NCBI GenBank assembly: GCA_900551325.1
Contig: URVM01000001.1
Coordinates: forward strand, 124,001-188,000
DNA: 64,000 bases
From: an uncultured Eubacteriales bacterium
Lineage (GTDB): Bacteria > Bacillota > Clostridia > Lachnospirales > Cellulosilyticaceae
Direction: 5' to 3'
The notes beneath the pieces were generated by a model, which had not been told where the DNA came from, did no database searches, and saw only the letters and a list, made by a program, of their open reading frames with translations. The position numbers were made by a program, and so were the translations under genes. Shown here piece after piece: positions 52,867 to 61,385 of the stretch; position 1 is the stretch's first letter, and the number at the start of each line of letters is the position of its first letter.

Positions 52867-52935
52867 ATGAACTTATATACAATTCTATCTTCTTTAAAAC
52901 TAAATAGCAACTTTTTCTTTAGCTTTTTTAGATAG
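52867..52935 (+). CDS. Putative Phe-rich leader peptide, 22 residues
   Basis: ATG 52867 to TAG 52935 encodes a peptide starting MNLYTILSSL and ending NFFFSFFR, with five phenylalanines among its last seven residues, much like the PheL leader of enteric bacteria. The ribosome site is weak (AAGAG). The stop codon is followed without gap by the first arm of the switching hairpins. The run is T-rich, so chance is possible. Confidence 0.4.
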   Translation: MNLYTILSSLKLNSNFFFSFFR

Positions 52936-53099
52936 GTTTGTATCTATATATTCAGTATCATAGATACAGACCACACCTACAAGTGTATTGTATCTATGAT
53001 GGCTAAAGTTTTTATGTCTTAATATATAAGCCTCATAGAATAACTATGAGGTTTTTTCTTTTCTTAAACCTAAGCCTCATAGCCTATGCTATGAGGCTT
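52936..53099 (+). promoter_or_regulatory. Multi-hairpin leader of the NSS transporter gene
   Basis: Arm 1 (52936-52948) pairs with arm 2 (52960-52972, 13 pairs, one G-T). Arm 2 (52957-52968) can instead pair with arm 3 (52989-53000, 12 perfect pairs). Arm 3 plus GGCT (52994-53004) can also pair with AGCCTCATAG (53029-53038), the 5' side of terminator T1. T1: CCTCATAG/CTATGAGG at 53031-53051 followed by TTTTTT. T2: an 11-bp perfect stem at 53072-53099. The 5' arms of T1 and T2 are the same 11 bases. No T-box, glycine or lysine riboswitch signature was found. Confidence 0.7.
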
Positions 53100-53142
53100 T
53101 ATTATAAATATTTTATATAATATATCTAGGAGGTATAAGAAA

Positions 53143-54471
53143 TTGGGAAAACAAGAAAAATCAACACGAGAGACTTTCTCAAGTAAATTTGGCTTTATTC
53201 TTTCTTGTGTAGGTGCAGCTGTAGGTCTAGGAAATATATGGATGTTCCCTTATAAATTAGGAGAAAATGGTGGTGCTGCCTTTCTAGTGCCTTATTTTAT
53301 CTTTGTTCTACTTCTTGGAACCGTTGGGCTAATTTCTGAATTTGCCTTTGGTAGACGATTTAAAGTTGGCTCACTAGGTGCTATAAGAAAAATTTTTAAA
53401 GAAAGAAATTTAAAACATAGCTGGCTCATCTCAGCTATTCCTACTATAGGGTTAACAGGTATTTTTATGTTCTACACTGTTGTAATTGGATGGATTCTAA
53501 AATACTTCTTCATTAGTTTAACTGGGGAAATAAGTACTATAGATACTCAAACCTATTTTGCTAACTTTACTAGTAGTAACGGTGCTGTATTCTGGCATGG
53601 ATTAGCTGTTCTTCTTACTCTAATCATTGTAAGCTTTGGTATATCTAAAGGAATCGAAAAGATTAATAAAATAATTATTCCTTTATTATTTGTTATCTTT
53701 GTATTATTAATGTGTAAGTCTCTTAGCTTACCTGGTTCTATAGAAGGTGTTAAATATCTTCTTGAGCCTGATTGGTCTTATCTTTTAAAACCTACTACAT
53801 GGGTTATGGCTTTAGGACAAGCCTTTTTCACAGTATCCTTAACTGGTTGCTGCATGGTTATGTGTGGAAGCTACACAGATGAAACTGTTGATATACCTAG
53901 TTCTGCAATAAGTACAGTATTATTTGATACTTTGGCTGCCCTTTTAGCTGCATTTGTAATTATTCCCGCAGTCTTTGCTTTAGGTCTTAGCCCTACAGCC
54001 GGTCCTTCACTACTATTTGTTACTGTACCAAGCATTTTTCAGACTATGAAGTTTGGACAATTGTTAAATGCTTTATTCTTCTTAAGTATTATTTTTGCTT
54101 CTATCTCTTCTTCTATAGCTATGTTAGAAGGTCCTGTAGAAGCTATTATGAGCTTAACTAATTGGAATAGAAAGAAAACAACTTATCTAACTGCTATTAT
54201 TGCATTCATCTTTGCTATTCCTCTAAGTCTAAGTAGTACAATATTTGATAACTTTACTAATTTTATTACTATTGTACTTTCTCCAATTGGTGCCTCAATA
54301 ACAGCTTTTATATTCTTCTATGTCCTTGATCCAACGGAAATGTTAGATCATCTAAATTTAGGCGCTAAACGTAAGCTTGGTATGTACTTTATGCATTTTG
54401 GTAAATATATTTTTGTACCAACAACTGTTATCGTTATTATTTTAGGTCTAATCTATGGCGGCATTGGTTGA
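53143..54471 (+). CDS. Neurotransmitter:sodium symporter (NSS) family transporter
   Basis: A 442-residue sodium-coupled amino acid transporter of the LeuT fold. The sodium-site motif SCVGAAVGLGNIWMFPY with GGAAFLVPYF is at residues 22-50, and about eleven or twelve hydrophobic segments are visible. Bacterial relatives import tryptophan (TnaT), tyrosine (Tyt1) or leucine/alanine. The start is TTG 53143, with AGGAGGT eight bases before it. The gene lies behind a long leader with alternative hairpins and a Phe-rich peptide frame, which suggests regulation by an aromatic amino acid; substrate is inferred only. Confidence 0.9.
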   Translation: MGKQEKSTRETFSSKFGFILSCVGAAVGLGNIWMFPYKLGENGGAAFLVPYFIFVLLLGTVGLISEFAFGRRFKVGSLGAIRKIFKERNLKHSWLISAIPTIGLTGIFMFYTVVIGWILKYFFISLTGEISTIDTQTYFANFTSSNGAVFWHGLAVLLTLIIVSFGISKGIEKINKIIIPLLFVIFVLLMCKSLSLPGSIEGVKYLLEPDWSYLLKPTTWVMALGQAFFTVSLTGCCMVMCGSYTDETVDIPSSAISTVLFDTLAALLAAFVIIPAVFALGLSPTAGPSLLFVTVPSIFQTMKFGQLLNALFFLSIIFASISSSIAMLEGPVEAIMSLTNWNRKKTTYLTAIIAFIFAIPLSLSSTIFDNFTNFITIVLSPIGASITAFIFFYVLDPTEMLDHLNLGAKRKLGMYFMHFGKYIFVPTTVIVIILGLIYGGIG

Positions 54472-54504
54472 TATGTAAATCAATTCTATATTATATTTAT
54501 TCAA

Positions 54505-54546
54505 AAATTAGCCCTAAGTACATGATTTTGTACTTAGGGCTAATTT
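54505..54546. terminator. Bidirectional terminator between the NSS gene and sufU
   Basis: AAATTAGCCCTAAGTACA and TGTACTTAGGGCTAATTT form a perfect 18-bp stem with a 6-base loop between convergent genes. Confidence 0.88.
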
Positions 54547-54552
54547 AAAAAT

Positions 54553-54981
54553 TTATTGTTTTTGTAAAGCATCTTTTAAAGTATGCCATGCTAAGACAGC
54601 ACATTTTACTCTTGCTGGCATTGTAGAAATAGACTTGAAGGTAATTGCATCTTCTAGTATTTCTAGCTCTTCATCATTAGTAATTTCTTTTTTTATCATT
54701 TTAATAAAGGTGTCTAATATATCTATGGCCTCTTCAACTTTCTTCCCCTCTATAAGTTCAATCATCATTGAAGTGGAAGCTTGTGAAATGGCACACCCTA
54801 TTCCATTAAACTTAGCACTTGCAATAACCCCATCTTTAATATTAACATCTAGTTGAATATCATCTCCACAGGATGGATTATGACCTCTTTCACTAATTGT
54901 AGGGTTTTCTATTTTTCCTCTATAAGGAGAATGCTGACTATGTTCAGCTATTAATTCTGTGTATATTAAATCAAGATTCAA
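54553..54981 (-). CDS. sufU: Iron-sulfur scaffold/sulfur acceptor SufU
   Basis: A 142-residue SufU/IscU-type protein that accepts sulfur from SufS for iron-sulfur cluster assembly. The zinc/sulfur ligands Cys38, Asp40 (NPSCGDD), Cys63 (GIGCAISQAS) and Cys127 (VKCAVLAW) are all present, as in Bacillus SufU. The start is TTG 54981 with AAAGGTGA about six bases upstream; no ATG fits. It overlaps the end of sufS by 11 bases, so it is the last gene of the coupled suf operon. Confidence 0.95.
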   Translation of the reverse strand: MNLDLIYTELIAEHSQHSPYRGKIENPTISERGHNPSCGDDIQLDVNIKDGVIASAKFNGIGCAISQASTSMMIELIEGKKVEEAIDILDTFIKMIKKEITNDEELEILEDAITFKSISTMPARVKCAVLAWHTLKDALQKQ

Positions 54982-56212
54982 TGCGCATCACCTTTCTTAC
55001 TTTTTTTAATCCTTCTATAAATAAGTCAATATCCTTTGTAGTGTTATAAACATAGAAAGATACTCTACAACAAGCTGGTATTTGTAAATAAGTCATAAGT
55101 GGATTAGCACAGTGATGTCCTACCCTAATAGCTATTCCTTGTGTATCTAATATAGTACCTACATCATGTGGATGCACACCCTCTATATTAAAAGATACAA
55201 CACCTACTTTATCTTTTATTTCTTCACCAAGTATAGTTACATAAGGTAGCTTGCTTAGTGTCCGAATTGCATAGGCTACAAGCCCTTTATCATGTTCTTC
55301 TATACGTTCCATCCCTATAGATTCTAAATAATCTATAGCTGCTCCAAGTCCTACTACACCTTCAACATGCATTGTTCCTGCTTCTAAACGATGTGGTAAA
55401 GGAGCAAAGGTAACATCTTGTTCTTGCACATACTCTACCATAGCTCCACCTAATAATAAGGGGTCTACTTCTTCTAAATATTTCTTTTTACCATAGAGCA
55501 CACCTACTCCTGTAGGCCCTAGCATTTTATGGCTAGAAAATACTAAGAAGTCTGCATCCATCTTCGTCACATCAGTAGCTATATGTGGTACACTCTGGGT
55601 ACCATCAATTACTACGATCCCACCATACTGATGTGCTCTATCAATGACTTGTTTTACTGGATTTTCATATCCTAAAACATTAGATACATGTGCTAATGCC
55701 ACAATCTTAGCCTTAGGTGTTATTTTTTCTTCTATTTCTTCTTTAGAAAGCTGTAAACTGTCATTTAAGTACATGTACTTTAAAGTGGCTTTTTTCATTT
55801 TAGCTACTCTTTGCCATGGTAGAAGATTTGCATGGTGCTCTGAAATGAGTATAACAATCTCATCGCCTTCTTCTATATGACTAAGTCCATAACCAAAAGC
55901 TATCATATTTAAGCTTTCTGTTGCCGATTTAGTAAAGATGATTTCAGCACTTTCTTGTGCACCAATAAATGTCTTTACCTTTTCTCTAACACCTTCTAAA
56001 GTTTCACTTGCTTTTGCAGCTAATAAGTGACTACTTCTTCCTGTATTTGCGTGAGAATGAGCTATATAATCATTCATTTCCTTTGTTACTACAAGAGGAC
56101 GTTGGCTTGTAGCTGCGCTATCTAAGTAAATAAGAGAATTTCCATCTATTTTTTCATTTAATATTGGAAAGTCATCTTTAGATACAAGAGGCATATTTCT
56201 TAAGTCACTCAT
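54971..56212 (-). CDS. sufS: Cysteine desulfurase SufS
   Basis: A 413-residue group II cysteine desulfurase that takes sulfur from cysteine and hands it to SufU. The opening IYLDSAATSQRP, the PLP-lysine motif SSHKMLGPTGVG near residue 225, and the active-site cysteine in VGHHCANP near 362 are present. GGAG precedes ATG 56212, which overlaps the stop of sufD by 4 bases (ATGA). A second aminotransferase of related type lies at 32879. Confidence 0.95.
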   Translation of the reverse strand: MSDLRNMPLVSKDDFPILNEKIDGNSLIYLDSAATSQRPLVVTKEMNDYIAHSHANTGRSSHLLAAKASETLEGVREKVKTFIGAQESAEIIFTKSATESLNMIAFGYGLSHIEEGDEIVILISEHHANLLPWQRVAKMKKATLKYMYLNDSLQLSKEEIEEKITPKAKIVALAHVSNVLGYENPVKQVIDRAHQYGGIVVIDGTQSVPHIATDVTKMDADFLVFSSHKMLGPTGVGVLYGKKKYLEEVDPLLLGGAMVEYVQEQDVTFAPLPHRLEAGTMHVEGVVGLGAAIDYLESIGMERIEEHDKGLVAYAIRTLSKLPYVTILGEEIKDKVGVVSFNIEGVHPHDVGTILDTQGIAIRVGHHCANPLMTYLQIPACCRVSFYVYNTTKDIDLFIEGLKKVRKVMRIES

Positions 56213-56952
56213 TTTGCCATTCTCCTACTTACTTCTTCATGTAGCTCCTCTTTAAGAGTTATATCTTCAACTTGATCTAAAATTGGACTAATGGCTGCCT
56301 CTACCATTAGATATTTTGCTTCCTCTTCAGATAATCCTCGACTCATTAAGTAGAAAAGTTTATCTTTAGATAATTTTCCTGAAGATGCAGCGTGATTACC
56401 TACAATATCTTCTTCATAACACCATAAAGCTGGTATGCCATAAGATCTTGCTTTAGAACTTAGTAGAAGGGCCTCTTCTACTTCTGAACCATTAGATCCT
56501 TTAGCGCCTCTTTCAAAGTATAGATTACCTATAAATCTTTTCTTAGCTTCTCCTAATAAGGCCCCTTTTACAATAACATCAGATACTGTACGTTTACCCT
56601 TATGATAAATTTCATAATTCATTTCATATTCTGTTTGATTATCAATAACATAGGCAGAATGTAACTTACATTTAGCCCCATCACCTTCTAGGTAAATATT
56701 AATAGCATCTTTTAAATGCCCTTTACCTAAGTAAATAACAACTAGTTCAAGTTCTGAATCTTCTTCTTGTTTTATAGCTATTTTATTTTCAAGTTTTTGT
56801 TCATCTATTTTATTAATAATAGTTAGCTTAAGCTTACTACCTTTTTCTACAACTATTTCTTCTGGAATAGTAAGTTCCTCACCTTTTGTAAGGACCATAC
56901 ATACATTTTCGTTTTCATAAGCTTTTATTACATTATTTATTAAAGTTTTCAT
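56209..56952 (-). CDS. sufD: SufD-like scaffold protein, short form
   Basis: A 247-residue protein with the SufB/SufD beta-helix core: GNLYFERGAKGSNGSEVEEALLLSSKA-type segment near residue 155 and the C-terminal HAASSGKLSKDKLFYLMSRGL block (HAASSGKLS near 195). SufD of E. coli and Bacillus is about 420 residues, so the N-terminal region is missing, as in several Clostridia and archaea. It should pair with SufB and SufC in the cluster-building complex. ATG 56952 with AGGGGTG is chosen over an upstream TTG. It follows sufB after 10 bases. Confidence 0.88.
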   Translation of the reverse strand: MKTLINNVIKAYENENVCMVLTKGEELTIPEEIVVEKGSKLKLTIINKIDEQKLENKIAIKQEEDSELELVVIYLGKGHLKDAINIYLEGDGAKCKLHSAYVIDNQTEYEMNYEIYHKGKRTVSDVIVKGALLGEAKKRFIGNLYFERGAKGSNGSEVEEALLLSSKARSYGIPALWCYEEDIVGNHAASSGKLSKDKLFYLMSRGLSEEEAKYLMVEAAISPILDQVEDITLKEELHEEVSRRMAK

Positions 56953-56962
56953 TCTATCACCC

Positions 56963-58360
56963 CTATCCAATAGTCCCTTTCATCTCTAAGTTAATTAAGT
57001 TATTAAGTTCTACTGCATAGGCAACAGGTAACTCTTTAGCGATAGGATCTACGAAACCTCTAACGACTAACTCTACAGCTTCTTCTTCTGTTAAACCACG
57101 ACTCATAAGATAGAAAATAGCTTCATCACTGATCTTACCTACTTTAGCTTCATGGGCTATTTCTACATCTTCATTTCTAATATCCATAACTGGATCTGTA
57201 TGTGATTGTGAAAAATCATCTAACATTAAAGCATCACAGTTAACGGAAGCTTTTGAATCATAAGCATCAGGGGCTATTTTAAGTAGTCCACGGTAAGTTG
57301 TTTTTCCACCATCTTTTGAAATACTTCTTGTATGAATAGTAGAACGTGTACGTGGTGCTAAATGTACTACTTTTGCTCCAGTATCTAAGTTTTGTCCTTT
57401 AGCTGCAAAAGTAATACCTGTAAAGTCACTACTTGCACCTTCTCCAACTAATACACTCATTGGGTATAACATAGATACTTTAGAACCAAATGAACCAGAT
57501 ACCCATTCCATATGAGCATTTTTATGTACAAGTGCTCTTTTTGTATTAAGATTGTACATATTTTTAGACCAGTTCTCTATAGTTGAGTAACGTAACCTTG
57601 CATTATCTTTTACATAAAGCTCAACACATCCTGCATGCATATTAATTACATTATGTTTAGGTGCTGAACAGCCTTCAATAAAATGCAGGCTAGCTCCTTC
57701 TTCAACGATAATGAGTGTATGCTCAAATTGTCCTGCTCCAGCTGCATTCATTCTAAAGTAAGACTGTAAAGGTGTTGTTACTTGAACACCTTTAGGTACA
57801 TATACAAATGATCCACCTGAAAATACTGCTCCATGTAATGCTGCAAACTTATGGTCTGTAGGAGGTACACACTTCATAAAGTATTCTTTTACAATATCCT
57901 CATACTCTCTACAAGCTGTATCAAAATCTGTATAAATAACACCTTGATCTTCTAGTTCCTTTTGAATAGAGTGATAAACAACTTCTGAATCATACTGAGC
58001 CCCTACACCAGCTAATGTAGACCCTTCAGCCTCTTGGATACCTAATCTTTCAAAGGTACTTGCTATCTTCTCATCTACTTGATCCCATGAATGGCTTAAG
58101 TTTGATTTTGGTCTAACATAGGTTACTATATTCTCCATATCTAATTCACTTAGATCTGGCCCCCATGTAGGTACCGGTTTGCTATTATATATGTCCAGGG
58201 ATTTAAGTCTAAATTCTAAAAGCCATTCAGGTTCGTTCTTTTCTTTTGAGATTTCTCTAATGATTTCTTCTGTTAAACCTTTATTTACACGATAACTCGC
58301 TTCATCTGCATCTTTAATATCATATATACCACGTTTAATATCATCTACAACTGTTTTCAT
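56963..58360 (-). CDS. sufB: Fe-S cluster assembly scaffold SufB
   Basis: A 465-residue SufB, full length. Visible are the N-terminal helical region with EWLLEFRLKSL near residue 42, the beta-helix core with GGSFVYVPKGVQV near 185 and the conserved C-terminal block HEAKVGKISDEAIFYLMSRGL (start HEAKVGKIS, near 408), and a conserved NCDALML near 375. SufB builds the cluster with SufC as ATPase. ATG 58360 has AAAGGAGC seven bases upstream; the longer frame overlaps sufC. It starts one base after the sufC stop codon. Confidence 0.96.
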   Translation of the reverse strand: MKTVVDDIKRGIYDIKDADEASYRVNKGLTEEIIREISKEKNEPEWLLEFRLKSLDIYNSKPVPTWGPDLSELDMENIVTYVRPKSNLSHSWDQVDEKIASTFERLGIQEAEGSTLAGVGAQYDSEVVYHSIQKELEDQGVIYTDFDTACREYEDIVKEYFMKCVPPTDHKFAALHGAVFSGGSFVYVPKGVQVTTPLQSYFRMNAAGAGQFEHTLIIVEEGASLHFIEGCSAPKHNVINMHAGCVELYVKDNARLRYSTIENWSKNMYNLNTKRALVHKNAHMEWVSGSFGSKVSMLYPMSVLVGEGASSDFTGITFAAKGQNLDTGAKVVHLAPRTRSTIHTRSISKDGGKTTYRGLLKIAPDAYDSKASVNCDALMLDDFSQSHTDPVMDIRNEDVEIAHEAKVGKISDEAIFYLMSRGLTEEEAVELVVRGFVDPIAKELPVAYAVELNNLINLEMKGTIG

Positions 58361-58361
58361 A

Positions 58362-59111
58362 CTATAGCTCCTTTCTAGATAGATATTTGCTATAGCCATT
58401 TTCTTCAATATCTTCTACAATTTCCATTCCACCTGTTGCTACAATTTGACCATCCATTAAAATATGCACAAAATCTGGTTTAATATCTTGGAGCATACGG
58501 TTATGGTGTGTAACGATAATAAAAGCATTTTCATCATTTGCAATTTTAGCAACACCTTTTGATACAATTTTAGTAGCATCTACATCTAGCCCTGAGTCCG
58601 TTTCATCTAAGATCGCAAGCTTAGGTTCTAACATGGCCATTTGAAGTACTTCACTTTTTTTCTTCTCACCACCTGAAAATCCTACATTTAAATAACGTTC
58701 TCTATAGCTATCTTGAATATTTAAGGTTCCCATTTTTTCTTGTAAAGCTTTTCTAAAAGGAACTAAACGCATAGGTTCTTCACTAATGGCATTTTTAGCT
58801 GTTCTTATAAAGTTTTCAATAGTTATACCATTAATTTCTTCTGGGTATTGGAAAGATAGGAAAATACCTTTTCTTGCTCTTTCGGTAACTGATAAGTCTA
58901 ATACTGATTCTCCTTCAAATAGGATATCTCCCTCTTTTACCTCGTATTTAGGATGTCCCATAATAATGTTAGCAAGTGTTGATTTCCCCGCTCCGTTAGG
59001 TCCCATAATAACGTGAATTTCACCTTTTCCTATAGTTAAATTCAAACCTTTTAATATAGGTTTTCCTTCTATTTCTGCATGTAAGTTTTTAATTTCTATT
59101 AGGTTATTCAT
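58362..59111 (-). CDS. sufC: Fe-S assembly ATPase SufC
   Basis: A 249-residue ABC-type ATPase of the SufBCD complex. Walker A GPNGAGKST is at residues 37-45, the signature FSGGEKKKSE near 148, Walker B with the typical SufC phrase LDETDSGLDVDA near 173, and the H-loop HHNR near 206. AGAGGT precedes the ATG. It is the first gene of sufC-sufB-sufD-sufS-sufU, all tightly spaced or overlapping. Confidence 0.97.
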   Translation of the reverse strand: MNNLIEIKNLHAEIEGKPILKGLNLTIGKGEIHVIMGPNGAGKSTLANIIMGHPKYEVKEGDILFEGESVLDLSVTERARKGIFLSFQYPEEINGITIENFIRTAKNAISEEPMRLVPFRKALQEKMGTLNIQDSYRERYLNVGFSGGEKKKSEVLQMAMLEPKLAILDETDSGLDVDATKIVSKGVAKIANDENAFIIVTHHNRMLQDIKPDFVHILMDGQIVATGGMEIVEDIEENGYSKYLSRKEL

Positions 59112-59226
59112 AATTAATTACCTCTCTATATAACAAGCTCTATATACGAGCTTCATCTAATAATTTATTTTAAAAGTTTATTCTAAAAATTCATTTTCTT
59201 AATTCCTAGTGTTTTACTATGAATTA

Positions 59227-59255
59227 ATCATAACTCGATAATAATTATTAGTCAA
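59227..59255 (-). promoter_or_regulatory. Promoter of the suf operon with palindrome in the spacer
   Basis: TTGACT (59250-59255) and TATGAT (59227-59232) lie exactly 17 bases apart on the minus strand. The perfect 12-bp palindrome TAATAATTATTA (59239-59250) fills the spacer next to the -35 and may be an operator, for example for an Rrf2/IscR-type regulator. A small hairpin (AAGCTC/GAGCTT, about 59134-59154) lies in the leader. Confidence 0.75.
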
Positions 59256-59282
59256 TACATTTTATTTTTAATTGAATAAAAA

Positions 59283-59312
59283 AAATTAGTAGTTTATTCA
59301 AACTACTAATTT
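59283..59312 (-). terminator. Terminator of the H-NOX chemoreceptor gene
   Basis: AAATTAGTAGTTT and AAACTACTAATTT form a perfect 13-bp stem with a 4-base loop and a run of T on the minus strand. Confidence 0.88.
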
Positions 59313-59317
59313 CTATT

Positions 59318-61117
59318 TTATATCTTATATTTTTCTAAGTCCTCTTTAAACATAACTGTAATATCTTTAAAGTGAGATACACTTTCTAATAACTTCTTAA
59401 TCTCACTACTAAATACAGATACACTTGCACTACCCTCTTCAGAGCATGCTGAGTTTTCTGTAGCAATAACAGATAAGTACTCTATATTATTATAAACACT
59501 TGTAATTGAGTCAGCTTGACGATTAAGCTTGTCCATAGTTGCAATCACAGATACAGCAACCTTTTGAATAGATTCATTAGCTTCAAAACTAATATTTCTT
59601 ACATCTACTAAACTGCTAGTCTCTTCAGCTAATAGTTTATACTGTGAACCTATTTGCTCTACTAGTGATTTAATTTCTTCACTAAATTGTATTAAGTTGG
59701 CATTAATTTCTTCTACAGCACCTTTAGACTGCTCTGAAAGTGATCTTATAGAATCTGCGACAACTGCAAAGCCTCTTCCATGTTCACCAGCTCTTGCAGC
59801 TTCTATTGATGCATTAAGAGCTAATAAATTAGTTTGTTCTGATATGCTCGAAACAATAGATACAATATTTGTAATGTCTTTTGCTTTATTTTCTAGCTTG
59901 ACACCATTTTCTCTTACTGTATTAAATTGATCTAAAGTTACAGAAATATTACTACTTGCATGTTCAACTTGTTCATAACTATTGTTTATTTTTTCAATGG
60001 TATCTTCAAGTTGTTGCTTATGATTATTTTCTACTTCTACAATATTTCTTAATTCATCAATATTTGTTCCTAAAGCATTAACTGCTTTATCTGTATTTTC
60101 TGCTTGTGCTACTGCACTTACTGCCACTTGTTCAACTACACCACTAATCTCTACTGAAGTATTACCCATAGAATTCGAGATTGTATCTATTTTACTAATG
60201 AAAGTATTCATTTCATCAATAATACCCTTAAATCCAACAAAGTCAGCTTGTATAACCTTTTTGTAATCCTTAATTAAGTTATAAATTTCTTCAAAGAAGT
60301 CGTTTGTATCAATTTCTCCATCAATATTATATTGATTTTCTACAAGTCTTTCTAATTCTTCTTTAATACGTTTAGTTGGTGCTAACATAATAGAACTTAT
60401 AATAAATGCTGTTATACTTGATATACCACTAACGAGTACTGCTTGTAGAAGATTACCCGATCCCATAACTATGGAAGTTGTTAAGAGGGTTACTAAAAAG
60501 GTACTTATTCCTACTTTAGCTCCAAAGCTTTTTATAATTCCAAAAGAAAGTATTTTATTTACTGGATACTTTTTACTATAATATATTTTATCTTCAAAAG
60601 TAAGTTTTAACTCTAAACTTGTGTCTGTTCTCGATATTTCTTCAATATGTACTTGCTCATTAAAATATTTACAAACTCCATCTAACATGCCTAAGAAATA
60701 GTCAAACATTCCTCGAGCAGAGTTATAAGTAAATATAGCTTGGTTACTAGTAATAGGTTTTATATTTAATAATGGTGGCTTAGCCCCTGTAAACTTTTTA
60801 GTCATAACAACATGTACATCAAACATAGATTTTAAAAATGAATAAACATTATCATGTTTAAAGAATGCTGGATAAACACGACTAAAAGTTAATAAATTAT
60901 CTTCACCTATTTTTCTCCATAGTTGCTTAACATCCATATTGACGCTTTTAGCTATAAATCCTATTAATATCTTTACCTTACCATCATCCACATTTTCTAG
61001 TGGTGAAAATACCTTATCTTTACTCCATCCTGCATGTTCCATAGCCTTATCAATGATTGCATCACCAAATAATTGTCTATTGGTGTCCATCCAAGTTGCT
61101 ACTACTGTACCTTTCAC
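59318..61117 (-). CDS. Chemoreceptor with N-terminal heme H-NOX gas sensor
   Basis: A 599-residue methyl-accepting chemotaxis protein with an H-NOX (HNOB) heme domain at residues 1-185, two membrane helices (about 200-250), and a cytoplasmic signalling domain to the end with the hairpin tip EQTNLLALNASIEAARAGE near 435. Heme residues are all present: proximal His102 and the YxSxR porphyrin-binding motif Tyr131-Ser133-Arg135. Trp9, Asn74 and Tyr140, the distal network that lets the related Caldanaerobacter Tar4H domain bind oxygen, are at identical numbers. It should steer motility in response to oxygen or nitric oxide. The start is GTG 61117 with GGTGGGG upstream. No che genes are in the window. 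Confidence 0.94.
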   Translation of the reverse strand: MKGTVVATWMDTNRQLFGDAIIDKAMEHAGWSKDKVFSPLENVDDGKVKILIGFIAKSVNMDVKQLWRKIGEDNLLTFSRVYPAFFKHDNVYSFLKSMFDVHVVMTKKFTGAKPPLLNIKPITSNQAIFTYNSARGMFDYFLGMLDGVCKYFNEQVHIEEISRTDTSLELKLTFEDKIYYSKKYPVNKILSFGIIKSFGAKVGISTFLVTLLTTSIVMGSGNLLQAVLVSGISSITAFIISSIMLAPTKRIKEELERLVENQYNIDGEIDTNDFFEEIYNLIKDYKKVIQADFVGFKGIIDEMNTFISKIDTISNSMGNTSVEISGVVEQVAVSAVAQAENTDKAVNALGTNIDELRNIVEVENNHKQQLEDTIEKINNSYEQVEHASSNISVTLDQFNTVRENGVKLENKAKDITNIVSIVSSISEQTNLLALNASIEAARAGEHGRGFAVVADSIRSLSEQSKGAVEEINANLIQFSEEIKSLVEQIGSQYKLLAEETSSLVDVRNISFEANESIQKVAVSVIATMDKLNRQADSITSVYNNIEYLSVIATENSACSEEGSASVSVFSSEIKKLLESVSHFKDITVMFKEDLEKYKI

Positions 61118-61298
61118 TTTATCCCCACCTTCAATATTTTACCTTCATTTATTATATATATTCATATATTATAATACTTTTTTATGGTAATAATATAGTT
61201 TCATTATATAAATAAAATCACTTATTATAATTTTATATATTACTATCTAATTATACTCTATTTTAAAAGAAACTGTCTACCTATGCCATAAAACTATT

Positions 61299-61328
61299 TT
61301 GACTTTGGCTTATCTTAATTTGTATACT
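61299..61328 (+). promoter_or_regulatory. Probable promoter of gltS
   Basis: TTGACT (61299-61304) and TATACT (61323-61328) lie 18 bases apart, 57 bases before the start codon. Confidence 0.6.
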
Positions 61329-61385
61329 ATATATGATATTATATATACTAAGTATAAATGATTGACAGAAGAAAGGACACATTTT

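Noticed and set aside
53028..53099. Two copies of AAGCCTCATAG as a CRISPR-like or mobile-element repeat
   Set aside because: They are the 5' arms of two tandem terminator hairpins; there are no spacers of regular length and no further copies.
52840..53142. T-box or known amino acid riboswitch before the NSS transporter
   Set aside because: The T-box signature (AGGGTGG-NACCGCG) and glycine or lysine riboswitch cores are absent.
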